From assembly GCA_029964075.1 (NCBI GenBank), contig CM057141.1:12958001-13022000 (forward strand): 64,000 nt of DNA, read 5' to 3'. Position numbers and translations under genes: made by a program. The notes under the pieces were generated by a model. It made no database searches, had not been told where the DNA came from, and saw nothing but the letters and a program-made list of their open reading frames with translations. Numbering within the stretch: position 1 is the stretch's first letter; every line of letters starts with the position of its first letter. The DNA comes from Patiria pectinifera (Eukaryota; Echinodermata; Asteroidea; Valvatida; Asterinidae). Positions 42,502 to 54,640 of the stretch are shown here, in pieces.

Positions 42502-44735
42502 ACTGTTGTACACATTATCGGTGTTAACAACCCTGCTTTTATAGGCAAACAATATGATTTATAAAATCAACTTTAAAAAAAAAAGACGGGCCTTCAAAGG
42601 ACTTTGTTGAATATCTTTAACTTTTATACTGAGGTTTTATCGATGGTGATGTTTGAAGCAAATTGTGACGACGATTCTGGAAATCGCATTTTTTGACGAA
42701 AGCGGTTTTAGGGTCATTGTTTTTTTAATGGTGATATTCTTTGAACGAATTGAGCAATGTCAATATTTTTTCATCTAAAAGTAGTTTATGAAATTTGCTA
42801 TCCATTCGTTATTATTTTTTGGATGCTACATATTTTATTAAGTATGAAATATATATTTTGGGAGGTTTGGGTTCCCCTTTTTTTTTGACTCACCCTGTAT
42901 ATACCAGTTTTAGGCACAGCCAGAAATATGCCTCAACAAATAAGCGAATAGGATACTGTTTACAATATCATATTCGCTTATTTCTTTTGCAAATATTTCA
43001 CAAATTAATGTAGTAGGACCACGTCCACCATGTTTTCACATTAGCCACAATCTATGTGACGAAAACATGGGAGGAAACGACAAACAAGCCCATTGATTAT
43101 TGCATGCAAAATTTAATAGACAAAAAAATACACACCACCAGAGATGTAATACAACGCAAAAAGTACAATATATGCAAGTACATGGTAAGTGTATCCCTTT
43201 TTATTTCGCTGGTTCTCATTTTCGACCGATCCTATTGGCTCCCGACCCAAGAAAACCAACCTCTTTTTAATACCACCAACCCTGTCTGGAACCCCATTAA
43301 CCCCCCCCCCCCCCCCCAAGGCCCTAAGCATTAATACAACATTCAGGTATCGGGCTATGTGTTATTTGAAAAGCTATTGAAAATAAATACCAGATTGTTT
43401 GTTTCCTGACCGAGTACGACGTATATAGCCACCATTGGAATCCCAGAAGCTTGAGAGCTAGTATGTTGCCTCTCATCATAATGCCTATGAAGTACCTTTA
43501 ATTGTATGTCATCATGGCTGCCGCTACAGCCAAAACGTTAGTGAGCTGCTTGCTGCAGCTTTAATGTAGGCCTAAGTCAACTACAAGTTGCCAAATATGG
43601 TTTCATTTTAATTCAGTGATATCACTCATGATAAACTCAAAACTAGAGACAATTACGCACTTGCCATGCATTTTTTTGTTTTCAACAGACCGACCCTACT
43701 TCAAAGGCAAAGAATATGAGAACCATCGAAATAAAAAGGGAAGCTCTAACACAAGAACGAAAAAACCCACTATTTTAGATTTCAAACCGACCGTAAGTCA
43801 ACAAAAGAAATCTGAAAACATTTTCGAATTAACAGTAATAGAAAGAGAGAGAAAGTCTTTTTTACGACGGTTTAAGGAACATTGTTAAACTTCTGTATTG
43901 AATACTGTATTTTTATTGGCCTAGAAAGATCACGTGTTAAGTTAAAAAAAGTCATGGCACGTGGGATGCTTTGACTTGCGGTACCGTACGTACTTGTGAA
44001 ACCCTTGAATCGTTGGCAGCCACGCTATTCTCACCATGTTTTCACACATGAGTGGGAGCACCGAACTATAGCAGACGATCAGCTGTTCCGAGCACGCGAC
44101 ACGAGTGACGTTGAAGTTCGATTGTCATGATTGTTTTGTACACGTTGCATGTACTGGGCAGTGACCTGTTGAACTCCACAATGGTCAATGCTCGCCTCAA
44201 CCTCGTCCCCAGGGTGTCGAGCAGTACGCGCCCACCACTACCTGCTCTCTCACCCTGGTATTGGATCATTTGCATGTGCAAGATTTTTGCAGACGTATGC
44301 AAATAAGGAACAGTCCGAAGCATGGATATGCGTTACACATTAGCGTTTGTTTTTGTATGGGGTGTCTGGGGTAAAAACAGAGTCAATTCGTAGCAGCGCG
44401 AGCACGGCGTGAGTTACGAAAACACGATTTTTGAAATCAAACTGTTACGATCTTATCAAGACAACATGCAGTATCATATTTCATATTAATATGAGCAAAT
44501 TGGAAAGGAAATTAGTATTTTCGAGAAGGCGTGGACGAATGATAGCGAAAACACGTACTGCACGTTGTGAATATATAGCACCAAGTACACGATAAAAATC
44601 CATTACTAGCCAATTGCGGTATCCAATCAGGATACAGGAAGAAAGTTTCCTATCCAGGGTTTACTATTGGAAACGCGGTTGGAAATAAAGTAAACACTGG
44701 GGACGAGGTTGTGCTCGCCTTGTCTTGGATCGTTG
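42502..44735. other. Gene-free stretch
   Basis: 42855-42903 matches (inverted) the transposon-like end at 28357. 42943-42983 is a hairpin (AATAAGCGAATA / TATTCGCTTATT). Inverted similarity links 43190-43235 and 43690-43755 (CCCTTTTTATTTCG, GGTTCTCAT). A C-run lies near 43302. No gene recognised. Confidence 0.45.
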
Positions 44736-44812
44736 TGTGTACATGTACATACATGTACATGTACATGCATGTACATACATGTACATGTATGTACATGTAC
44801 GTACGTGTACGC
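44736..44812. repeat. TGTACATG microsatellite
   Basis: Imperfect (TGTACA/TACATG)n run immediately left of the hAT-type MITE; part of its end is the target duplication ACGCACAT. Confidence 0.85.
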
Positions 44813-44816
44813 ACAT

Positions 44817-45311
44817 TACAGTGACCGTTTTAGCCGATTTTCGGCTAACTTTGACAGATATTTTTTTTTTTCAAAACGAGTTTGACAGAAAATTTGACAG
44901 AATGGATTTTGGGGCAGATTTCTGGCAGAATTCTGCAAAAATGGTTATTTGACAGAAAAAAGAGCAAATTTGCAAAAAAAAAGTACATTTGTTTACAAAA
45001 GCTTCAATCTTTGTCAACAAACCCTTGCAAAATAGGACAGGTTGCCTGGTAGGCGCTGAGGTTCACTGGGAACCGGATTTGCGACGCAATTGCGTTTTGG
45101 CCTGAAATTTATGCATATATTTATGTGGATATAGGTTGTTTATAATGTAATTTGAAAATTAATTAAGGCAATATTACAACATTTGCATGTGATTTAAAGT
45201 GTTTATAGTGTATCTCGAGTAATTCAGGGGAATTTGGCAGATTTTTGATCAATCTGACAGATTTCTGAAGTGCATTTAGCAGAATTTAGTCATGACCTTA
45301 CGGTCGTCCTG
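44817..45311. mobile_element. hAT-type MITE, second copy, just upstream of the BBOX1-like gene
   Basis: Collinear with 6157-6666 (TTTTCGGCTAACTTTGACAG, GGCAGATTTCTGGCAGAATT, GTGCATTTAGCAGAATTT). Flanked by ACGCACAT on both sides (44809-44816 and 45312-45319), an exact 8-bp duplication. The left terminal bases have mutated (TACAGTGACCG for CAGGGTGACCG). It ends 83 bp before the first in-frame ATG of the BBOX1-like gene. Confidence 0.88.
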
Positions 45312-45471
45312 ACGCACATGTACGTACAATCATGTACTCGTATGAACTTTGATATTCCCCTTCGAAAAGATTTGAACAATTGAGCATCATTGTTTGAAAT
45401 TTTACCTGAAATATCTGGGGATATTTAGAGAACGGCAGATATTGCTAAATCGGAACATTTCCAATCTCAAA

Positions 45472-46010
45472 ATGGAACCGAGTCCACGGCTGACAAGCAT
45501 TACAAGGGACGACTCTGCTGGTTGGTATCGTGTGCGTGTCGAAAGCGGCGATGAAGGCAAATATCCTTACGTTTGGCTAAGGGACAACTGTCGCTGTTCT
45601 GAATGCTTCTATCCCTCCGCTACGCAGCGATTGATGAAGATGACTGACTTGGATCCTGATGTGATACCGTCATCCGAGACAATCGTGGACGACGGCCAAG
45701 TCTTGAGGGTCACCTGGCCCGACCAGCACCGCAGCGATTTCCAGGCCGCCTGGCTCAGTCGCCGGCATTTTTCTGACAGCTCGAGGGACGTGGTGACGGA
45801 TCCGGAGCTGCAGTCGTGGGGAGCCGAGCTGAACGACAACATCCCGACCTTCGACTTCCAGAAAGTCCAGGAAGACGACATGGAGCTTTTCAACTGGCTG
45901 GATGCCTTGAACACCAAGGGCTTGGCCTTGGTGAAAGGGGCACCGTCTAAGAAGGGAACTATCCGCCAACTGGCCGAGAGGGTTGCTTATTTGAAGAAAA
46001 CGTGCTGGGG
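45472..46010 (+). CDS. BBOX1: BBOX1-like exon 1: zinc-binding N-terminal domain
   Basis: Encodes residues 1-179: the N-terminal domain with YPYVWLRDNCRCSEC and WPDQHRSDFQAAWL, then the start of the oxygenase core (IPTFDFQKVQEDD). The GTAAGA donor follows the last base at 46010, phase 2. The start at 45472 gives a normal family length. The ATG at 45394 is also in frame and its extension is basic, with a single acidic residue, so an organelle-targeting form is possible. Confidence 0.85.
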
Positions 46011-49000
46011 GTAAGATTCGAAAACGCAAGGGTGACATAATAAGGTTACCACTTCGCCATCAATCAGAGAGTGTAATCATTTTGCTATTTGAAGAAACGT
46101 AAATTATATTTAGGAACCTGAGGTATTTAAATACGTCCACAATATATTTTGTGCTTCAACTGTATATACATTGATAATTGCGATGAGACCAAGTTTTTGA
46201 ATTTATGCAAATGACCCAGAACAAGGGGCGACAGCGACCTCGTCCTCCTTAATATCCGTTGCCTGGTGGGAATCAATCCATGACACCATGTAATTTGAGC
46301 CTTCCGGCCTTCACAGCCAGACCATTCACCCCTGCTTAACCCCTGGTATCCTTGAGGCCCCAAACAGCCATTAAAACCACAGACTTATCCCGTCAATGCC
46401 ATTTGACAGTTCCATTTTGGTCACAGGGGTGATTGAGGCAATCCCTATGTGAACAGTGCATTTGTACAAAAGCCTATGTAAATGTGCAAAAGCACACTAG
46501 GTTTTTCCGCCAATTTTCAACCCCTCAAGTAGGTTCACAAGACTGACACCCCCCCTCTGATGGATGTACAATGGTCCATACTAGGATCTAGTGATAGATG
46601 ACCTGGGGCATGGCTACCACGTGGCTAGGACAATATAAAACATAGAAATGTGGAAGCGATTTTAACTACACAGAATCCGGACCGAACCCGGGATTCCTGG
46701 GTTCGTATTCATGAGCCCCCTACTGAGATAATGGCTATTTAATCAGTTGACAACCATAAATATGTTCGCACATAAATAATACAGGTGGTTTGTCCTTGAT
46801 AAACAGTCAGGCTATTCCCAATGTATGTGCGTCTGTTGTCCAGAGCCGGCCTGCCTCCCATCATCATCATCATCTTCCGATACTGTGCAGAAACCTCCGC
46901 TGGAGTATACTCGCACATTGGTTGAAGTGCAAACAAGCAGGTGCAGACAAAACTCGAGGCATAGAAAGACAAATATGTGCACGTAAAAACAGCTATTTTG
47001 GGACAGGTTGGTTATCTGAAAGTGACACCGTTCACTCTGGTCTTGGAGACATCCAGGGTTGGTGACTCAACAACTTGCTGGGGCAGTGAGTTCCACAGAC
47101 GGATGGTGTCTGGGAAGAAGGAGCCCTACAGTAAGGTTGTACGGGTGGGTGGGATGAGGAATTTCTGGCTGTTGCCTCTGGTAGATGAGTTTACCGGGAT
47201 AAGGTGGTTGTCTGGGATGTCGATGAGTTTGTTGGTGATCCGGTACATCATTGTGACTTTGGAGATGGCTCTTCGGTGTTGTAGAGACTCCCAACCCAGT
47301 TTACTCAGCATGGTGTTGACACTGCTGTCTCTGGACTAGTTATTCATAATGTACCGGGCAGCACTACGCTGGACAGATTCAATTTTGGTGATGTTCCTTT
47401 TTGTGGAAGGGTCCCAAACGCAACTGGCATACTCAGCAATAGGCCGCACAAGGGTGGTATAGCAGCGGGTCTTTACTTCACGAGGGCAGTTGCTCAAGTT
47501 GCGTCGTAGGAAGCCAAGGGATCTCAAGCACTTCTTGGAGGTGGTGTCTACATGTCTGTTCCAGGATAAGTTGTCTGTGAGTTCTACCCCTAGGTATTTA
47601 GCTGATGGTACTGCCTTCAGAGGGTGGTTGTGGAATTTGAGTGACGAGTGACGAGCCAGTTAAGTGCTGGAAAGCTACCTACAGCTAAGAAAGCCACATT
47701 AGACTGGGCTTGGTCCAGTAATGCCCAGTAAGGTCAACTTTGTTTCCAATAGTAACCCCTTGGCGGGGAAACTTGCTCCCTGTGTTCGATTCGATACAGT
47801 AATAGCAAGTAATGGATTTACATCTTTTTGTATTTTCAACGTGTATTTAATACTTACATGTACAATGTGTCTATTTTAATGTTTAGTGTAAATTATTATG
47901 TCCATTCCACCTCAATTATTGTTGTGTCTCGGTGTATGCTTTACCCTGACAACATCAAGTTGTTCACGTCTGAAAAATCACAAGACCCATATGTGTCAAA
48001 CTCCAGTGCATGCCGTTTCCATGAAATTTAAGCATAACGACTATTACACAGGACTATGAACGTTTTCTTTAGTATTTTGGGGTTTCTTTTTTTTTTCTAG
48101 TGAGGAGTTTCAAGTTGTAAGCCAACAAAACGCCAGCGACCTGGCCTACACGGGAAAGCCACTGGGATTCCACGTCGACCAAGCATACTTGAGTTACTAT
48201 CCGGGCGTACGTATAGCTTCATTTTGGGAACCTTTTTCAATCTAAGAATCAGGAAAATAAGAGTTACCCTTAATGAGTTACAAATAAAGCACGCACAATT
48301 AACTGTGTTACTTCAGATGCATGTGCACAACAAAGTATTAACTTCTGTTTCTGATGTCCATGCAATCAGCGCGAACGAATTATCAATAAGCATCTGATAA
48401 CGTCATCAGAAGACAACTGCTTTACTCCATTATTCAAGTCAAAAACAATTTCACGGGAAACACATGTAGGAGAAGACGGTATTTGGCGTTTACCTTTAGT
48501 TTAATCGCACAGTCATGTCTACCAACATGTTTGAATTAAAACAAACTAGCATAAATTCTTGGATTGCAGATTCAGATGCTTCATTGCATCCAAAGAACGG
48601 TGGATGTTGAGGGCGGTGAGAATCAGTTTGTGGACGGACTACACGTTGCCCAACAAATCCAGAAGGAGTTCCCTGAGGCCTACCAAATCCTGACTACGCT
48701 AGACGTAGACGTTTTGTGCGCCACTTTCGAAGATCACCGTTCTGTGCGCCTCAAATGCAAATCACCAACCATAAAGTAAGCCGTACTAGTAGCCTCCATT
48801 CACACCGTTTTGGTATCGAGTCAATACTCCATGGTACCATTAAGGGTGCAGACCGGTGAATAGGCCCAAAATTGCCAACTCGGACCAAAGCACGATTTGT
48901 ATGCCCTCAATTGTTTTTCTGGTATTGTGGGCCATGAACTTGAACATCAGTACTAGGACAGCCTCGATACTTTTTGGTCATTTAGAGTTTACGCACAAAA

Positions 49001-52000
49001 CCCTGGGCTGCCAGGGTTTTCAGTGTAAAACCCCAGTGCCCAATGATAGACGAGAGGCAAGGTTATTTGCATACATGGGTCAGTTCTGCAGTAGGGAGAT
49101 GGGTCCAAGGGGCCCGGGGGCCTGACCGCCAAATCGCAAAGCTAATACATTGCACGTGTACAGCCTGTGATGTGCACGTGTAGATGCATCGTAAGGCACA
49201 CCGGTATAACTTTATTATAATCAAAGAGCAAGAAACATAATGGAGTAAGTGGATTCATTCGGATGGTTCTTAGGAGGCCTAGATTCACTGTTGCTCTCTT
49301 CACCATATCAAACTTTAAAAAAATAATCCTTTTGATGACTTTCCCTATGATTATTCCTGAGCGGTTATTTTTCACTTTTTATGTATAATAATACCAAGAA
49401 TTTATATGGCGCTCTACAATAATCATAGCGCCTCACAATAAACAGCAAACAGTTTAACAGAAAAATTACCAAGAAATGAATATACAAAAACAACAACAAA
49501 TAAGTGTGCTTCGAGTAGGCACGTGAAGCTACACATTATACTCTGCAATTCAAAGAGTAAAAATTCACATAAGTTTCAAAAGAAGGGTGGAATTCGCAAT
49601 GGAGCGCGTATCACCTTCAAAATAGCGAGGAGTCACAGGACTACTTTAATCCCAAAATTCACCATATTACCACCCAAAAATTGAACAGAAAATGAAAGAT
49701 TGGTATCGAGTCTATACGGTACATGTAAATTACCATTACGGGTGCAGACCGTATGATTGAGACTCAAACACCTTGGAGTCTTGCGATTATTTAATGAGCT
49801 TAAATTTGTTGGTTACTCAAACACCTTGGAGTCTTGCAAGTATTTTAAATAACGTTTTGACGTGCGCGAAATTATCGCAGAGGTTGTTACAATTGATCAT
49901 GTAGTAACCAATGGATTATGTATCAGCAACCGATAATGTCACAAAAAATAAATTAACCAATACTGTATCACTAACCGATAATGTAACCAAAATTTACCAA
50001 TAGTGTAGTAAATGTTACTACATATCGGGTCGTTATCGGTTACGACCGAGAATGTAACAACAGTTGACCGATAGTGTAGTAAATTTTACTGCACTATCAG
50101 TAAATTTTTGTTACATTATAGGTTAGTAATATTGGTAAATGTTTGTGACATTATCGGTTGGTAATGCATTATCCGTTGGTTACTACATTATCATGTTGTA
50201 ACATAGGTCGATGGGAGTCGATCGATTTACTGGTCTGCACCCTTGCATGTTAGGTGATAAACAATGATAACGGAATGCCATTACACTAAGGTCGGTCTAC
50301 CGATCAGAGAATTACATAAAGCAATTGATATGCCACTGAGGAGAATCCATATACTTGTGTACACGGAATCTCATGTATTATGTACTTTTTGCGGTAAGGA
50401 GAGGGCACTAGCTGCCTTGTATCCCCCGGATATGCATGCACCTTTGGTGCATTCATTGCAACTACATTTAAATAATGAAAATACCCTCAGAGACACCCGC
50501 AACGCAAAAGGTCTATAATCGAGAGTGTGTATATTGTATAGGGACACGGGGGTACCCCTCTGTCGCGTGTCGTGCAAAGTATAACCAGTTCCTTGCTGGA
50601 TGGTACAACGAGAATGGTTGACTTGTGATCGACATGATTGATTTGTGAAGTTATTTACACAAGTCCTTCCCCCTACAGTGTACATAGCAATGGCAGGTTC
50701 CGATCCATTAACTACAGTGACGGCTCGAGGGCGCCCTACCAAACCGGAGTTGCAGTGGAACAGGTTACCAGCCTTTACAGAGCCTTGAAGCTGTTCAGTA
50801 ATGTGATGTATCGGCAAGAAAATGTGGTGCGCCATCAACTGGCTGAAGGTCTGTAAAAAAAAGTGTTGAAGGTTTTGTTCGTATTAGTACTCACAGTTCT
50901 ATCCAGGCCGCATTTTTTTTGTGGACAAACATTGCCATTCGGCCAGAATTCAGCCATAAATCACGCGTCGTGCGGTTAAAAGGTATTACAGCAATTTCAA
51001 CAATATACCCACATCTGGTGGGAACGCCTTCGTAAAAGGATTTTTTTTTTTTTAATCCTCCGGAGCCACGAATTTCAAAATGAAACAAATCAATTCAAGT
51101 CAAAGATCTTTTCTTTCGTATGAACTCTGGAACGAGGTGAACATTATAGTTAGATTGGTAAATTTGGTCACTTCAAGCCATTGGATGGTGTCCTGGTCGA
51201 GGTGTACGAGTCCCTGCTTGTGTTTTGTTGGTCTGAAGTCAGGGCAGTCATGAATGATGTGGTTGATGGTCTGTGGTCTGGCAGCTTCAATGTTTTTGAG
51301 GAATGAGGAACTACGACGCCAACTAGTGCTAAAACAATTGAGTTGGACCCGGGCCTCACGAGGAAGATCCCAGCCTATGGGTCTGAAGGATTGAGTTTGA
51401 ATGAAGTCACAGGGTCGTGTTGGGAATGTTGAAGAGGCTTCCTTCCACCGATTCAAGGTCCATGATGGGGAAAGAGGATGAGTGGTTATGATATGGAGTC
51501 CTTCTGAGGCAAAGTGTTTGCGGTCGAGCCTGCTGCCGGTTTGCGGATCAAATATTGAGGGCCTAGGCTGTCTATATGAATTTGTTGTGTTCACTTAAGC
51601 TCAAACCTCTGTGCGGGCCCGTTTCCGGGCGAGAATCCCGGTAAAAAAAGCCCCTTTTTTCGATGTTTCGAGTCATAGTTTGATAACCATGCGGTCTTTT
51701 TCAATGGGGGTAAACGGTTCTGTACAATTTAACTCTTTCTCTTTCTCATGGTATATGTTATTTGGTGAGGTGAGTTATGAGCCATCTAGGATGATGTTGA
51801 ATTCCCTCTTGGCAAGGCGACTTGGAAGATGAAACACAGAGCATACTGCTTTTAGTTTGCTAGGTTTCATGGTTTCATATATGCCATCTACTGAAGTAGC
51901 GCAGTGGCGCACCCAAGATATGGCGGGGGGGGGGGCTCGCACATTTTTTTTCTTCAAATTAAAAAAAAATGAAAATGTCAACAATTTTGGGCCACCGAAA

Positions 52001-53274
52001 GAAGTATTTTTTATTAATTTTTTTTAGGGCGGGGGGACTACTTTGACGTTTGTGGCGCCACTGACACCCTTTAAATACTACATGTACTCGAAAATAGGCC
52101 ATATACATATTACCTAGGTCAAATTGTGGGAGTAAAAAAATAAAAAAAGAGATGGACAACCTCTTGGGGGGGGGGGAGGGGGGCTCAAGCCCAGCCCCCC
52201 CCCCCCCGGTTTTGCCACAAAAGTAGCTGCTTAGACACTTGAGATCTGCATGAAGATTTCTTAATGGACTCCATGCAGGGACTTATCCGCATGACCAATG
52301 GCAGTTACGTCCGCATAGATGAACTGATTTGAAGTTGTTGCAGAAATGTCGGACATATAGATGTTACAGATGATTGGTGCCAGTGTGGAGATTTGTGGAA
52401 TACCATTTTTACCCTGCGCTCTCTACTACGGCATCCGTTTGAAGTTTCAAGGATGAAAGTACGGCCTTGCACTAAAATCATCACGAATTGGACAAGATTT
52501 ACAACTGGGATGGTTTTCAGGAGCTTGAGATAGACATCACAATGCCAAAACCATATCGTAAGCAACAGTGAGGTCGATAATGACTGCTCCAAAATTCTGT
52601 TTAATCTGGAAGGGGCATCGTGGACTAGGCGAGTGACTTGATCGGTAGTCGAACGTCCCTTGTGAAAGCCAACTTGAGCATGTGGTAACTTTGCCCCGAT
52701 GATATCAGTGATCCTGGCCAGAATCATCCTGTCTAGAAGCTTGTAGATGGGAGAGGAGAGATATGGATAGATTGGCGTTCCTGAATGCTCTGGAATGAAA
52801 ATGATTCTTCTGAAGAGGTGATTTTCAGTCAAATTAGGAGTTATGAATCCTCCATAGATATGTATTGTGTTATTTGATTAAAAGTGGCGTAAACAAAGGG
52901 TTCCTTCAGTTTAAAATGCTGTCTCTGATGAAAAGACCTTATTCCAAAAATGGTTAGTAGGCCTACTGCGCCCCCCCCCCCAACAACAACAAAAAACGAA
53001 CCAAAATGTTGAGTGGACTCTATATCACTGTATTACAGACTCTGAGTTGGGGCCTATACGGGTTTCTCAAACTCTCCAAATTCATGTAATCTACTTTTCT
53101 TTGACAGGGGAGATAGCTACTTTCAATAACACTCGTGTCCTTCACGCCCGCAGCGCCTTCACCATTACTGGCGATGGAGGCCGCCATCTTGAAGGCGGTT
53201 ACATGGACTGGGACGAGGCTCGATCGCGCATTCGTGTTCTTCGCGAGAAGCTCTTCGGCGATGCAGCTCTGTGA
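45472..53274 (+). CDS. BBOX1: Gamma-butyrobetaine dioxygenase-like protein (5 exons, complete)
   Basis: Fe(II)/2-oxoglutarate oxygenase of the BBOX/TMLHE family. BBOX1 hydroxylates gamma-butyrobetaine to L-carnitine, the last step of carnitine synthesis. Exons 45472-46010, 48101-48206, 48570-48775, 50679-50848 and 53108-53274 join in frame (phases 2, 0, 2, 1) to 395 residues; human BBOX1 has 387. Visible residues: N-terminal zinc site Cys40, Cys42, Cys45 (DNCRCSEC) with His86 (WPDQH); iron ligands His204-x-Asp206 (FHVD) and His353 (LHAR); 2-oxoglutarate arginine Arg366 in RHLEGGYMDWD. The His-to-Arg spacing of 13 matches the family. TMLHE-like function is the main alternative and cannot be excluded. 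An in-frame ATG at 45394 would add 26 basic residues. The gene sits between two convergent SRCR genes, with antisense LINE remnants in introns 1 and 4. Confidence 0.87.
46995..47650 (-). pseudogene. Degraded CR1/L2-like LINE reverse transcriptase C-terminus (BBOX1-like intron 1)
   Basis: On the - strand: AKYLGVELTDNLSWNRHVD, then LRSLGFLRRNLSNCPREVK, LVRPIAEYASCVWDPSTK and VQRSAARYI, an in-frame stop, LSKLGWESLQHRRA and, after a frameshift, FPDTIRLWNSLPQQVV. This is the usual order at the end of non-LTR pol proteins. Stop and frameshift show it is dead. Confidence 0.82.
48101..48206 (+). CDS. BBOX1: BBOX1-like exon 2: HxD iron motif
   Basis: Acceptor is a long T tract ending TCTAG. Encodes EEFQVVSQQ, then DLAYTGKPLGFHVDQ, with the first iron ligands His204 and Asp206. 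Donor GTACGT after 48206 gives phase 0 and joins YYPG to IQMLHC of exon 3, as the family needs. A second GT at 48211 would break the frame. Confidence 0.85.
48570..48775 (+). CDS. BBOX1: BBOX1-like exon 3
   Basis: Acceptor GATTGCAG, donor GTAAGC, phase 0 in and phase 2 out. Encodes IQMLHCIQRTVDVEGGENQF and on through FVDGLHVAQQI, FPEAYQILTTLDVD and FEDHRSVRLKCKSP. The IQMLHC...GG..Q.VDG pattern is the family's core strand after the HxD motif. Confidence 0.83.
48776..50678. other. BBOX1-like intron 3: repeats only
   Basis: GGTATCGAGTC...GGGTGCAGACCG occurs at 48815-48855 and again at 49703-49755. 49750-49780 and 49811-49840 duplicate TACTCAAACACCTTGGAGTC. A palindromic element lies at 49883-50201. 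49385-49440 resembles a SINE tail. No gene. Confidence 0.6.
49883..50201. mobile_element. Palindromic element with CGATAATGT repeats (BBOX1-like intron 3)
   Basis: Arms of about 150 bp (49883-50040 and 50050-50201) are reverse complements: GTTGTTACAATTGATCATG against CATTATCATGTTGTAAC, and AACCGATAATGTCACA against TGTGACATTATCGGTT. Within each arm the motif ACCGATAATGT recurs. Confidence 0.78.
50679..50848 (+). CDS. BBOX1: BBOX1-like exon 4
   Basis: Acceptor has a good pyrimidine tract (CCTTCCCCCTACAG); donor is GTCTGT, a weaker match. Phase 2 in, phase 1 out. Encodes NGRFRSINYSDGSRAPYQTG, VTSLYRALKLFSNVM and HQLAEG, the region that leads to the second iron histidine. Reading past the donor meets a stop at once, which supports the splice. 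Confidence 0.82.
51095..52840 (-). pseudogene. Degraded jockey-like LINE (BBOX1-like intron 4), interrupted by a hAT MITE
   Basis: On the - strand: YKLLDRMILARITDIIGAK and FHKGRSTTDQVTRLVHDA (reverse transcriptase), then, after frame changes, NGCRSRERRVK; KLKAVCSVFHLPSRLAKREF NIILDGS; and near the C-terminus RPIGWDLPREARVQLNCF and INHIIHDCPDF. These blocks are in the order of non-LTR pol proteins, but frames are broken and a MITE is inserted at 51902-52220. It is antisense to the host gene. Confidence 0.78.
51902..52220. mobile_element. hAT-like MITE nested in the LINE
   Basis: Begins CAGTGGCGCACCC; the right end is GCCAC. Flanked by AAGTAGCG (51894-51901) and AAGTAGCT (52221-52228), an 8-bp duplication with one change. 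Related to the GTGGCGCACCC element inside the 2.64-kb unit. Confidence 0.72.
53108..53274 (+). CDS. BBOX1: BBOX1-like exon 5: catalytic His/Arg and C-terminus
   Basis: Acceptor TTTGACAG, phase 1. Encodes EIATFNNTRVLHARSAF with iron ligand His353, then RHLEGGYMDWDEARSRIR with Arg366, and ends DAAL at TGA 53272-53274. No canonical AATAAA was found in the next ~1 kb. Confidence 0.86.
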
Positions 53275-54640
53275 CTTGTTTACATTATTTTATGCTAGTT
53301 TTGATGTGCGGTATAAAATTATTGTAGGCTATACTTCTGGAGGTTACAGTTGATCTTGATCACTATGCTTAACAAAGCTAAAACAAAATTCTTAACGAGT
53401 GCTTACATGCTACTGTTGATTAGAGGGATTGATGTTTAATGTAATGTAAATGGATTTTTCTTTATCGACATATTTTGTGTTGGGATAAACTTGAGATCAG
53501 TCATCAGTTTGATGGTTGCGGACTCGAAGTTATTGTGGATGTGGTGGATGCGGGGGTCGGGCTGGAAATGTGGGAATAAGAGATTATGGAATGTGTGTTT
53601 AGGGAAAGTCAAAGATAGGTGGTTGTTAATTTGGATAAATTTCTTTGAATTTAAAGCTTAATATCGCTTACCATCTTCTCGGAAAACTATAAAGCAAGGC
53701 ATTTCTTTCTTTAAATGTAATATTATACAAGATTTGATTTTACTGCATGCAGTTTTCAGAAATTGACGGATTTGTGGGTTAGCAAATGTTGTTACACTGA
53801 TCTGTTTAAAGTTTTGTGTTCATAGATGCGGCTTAAAAAACACGAAAAAATGATGTTGTTATAGTCTGGTAAGTAAATTTGGTAAATAATGTCGTCAGTA
53901 ATTGTAAATAGACTTTTGTCCAGTTTTTTCCCAACGATGGTCGGTGTTTTAGTCTTTCGCGTTATCCAAAAGTAACTGGTTATTCAGACTTGGGACTTGC
54001 TGCAACGGTGCTGACAACAGTTCCTCGGAATTTACTGCACAAAATAGAAATCAGAGGGAAGCATGCACTATACATTGTGAATTTTTTTCTCCAAAACTGT
54101 AGGTCTGGACATGGGAATTTTTGCATCTTGTATATTCAGTTTTCTAACAGTGTATATTTTCCTTGGAATTTCATTTTGAGGTAATATTAGATTGGGGACT
54201 TTTTTGGAAAAATATGTTGCCAACCACGGCTTCAACTTATGCGCTTACGGCAGCCCATACAAAATGGCGCCAATGTTTATTGTTTACAAACAAAAGAAAG
54301 GCCTATTTCAGTTAGTTAGGGCGCGTACTGCTCGACACCCTGAGTACGAGGTTGGCTCGTGTTAGTCTTTTTACGTGTCGATCAGCATCCGGGGTGCGTC
54401 ACGAAAGCGCGTGGGACTTGACTAAAGGCTAGTGATGCCGCCGCCCGTGGCTTGTACGCAGGATCTCCGGTCAACGTTATAATCGTTATAACCGTCTTCG
54501 GTCAGAGCTAGCTGATTGTGCACTCGCACGTACTTGTTTGGATATCACCACCGACTTGGAACTGTTCAAATTAAATTGTTCAATAAATGAAATCCCTCCC
54601 CGTCTGTCACCCTTTACTCAGTTCTCCACACTGCATCACG
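53275..54640. other. Region downstream of the BBOX1-like gene
   Basis: 3' UTR and intergenic sequence. 53640-53880 resembles the interior of the TTTAAAGGGAAT MITE (GCAAATGTTGTTACACTG, GAATTTAAAGC) but was not delimited. AATAAA appears only at about 54581. No gene recognised. Confidence 0.4.

Noticed and set aside
43616..43888. 90-codon open frame with a basic/acidic composition
   Set aside because: Part of an inverted repeat pair with 43190-43235; no domain, no splice partners.
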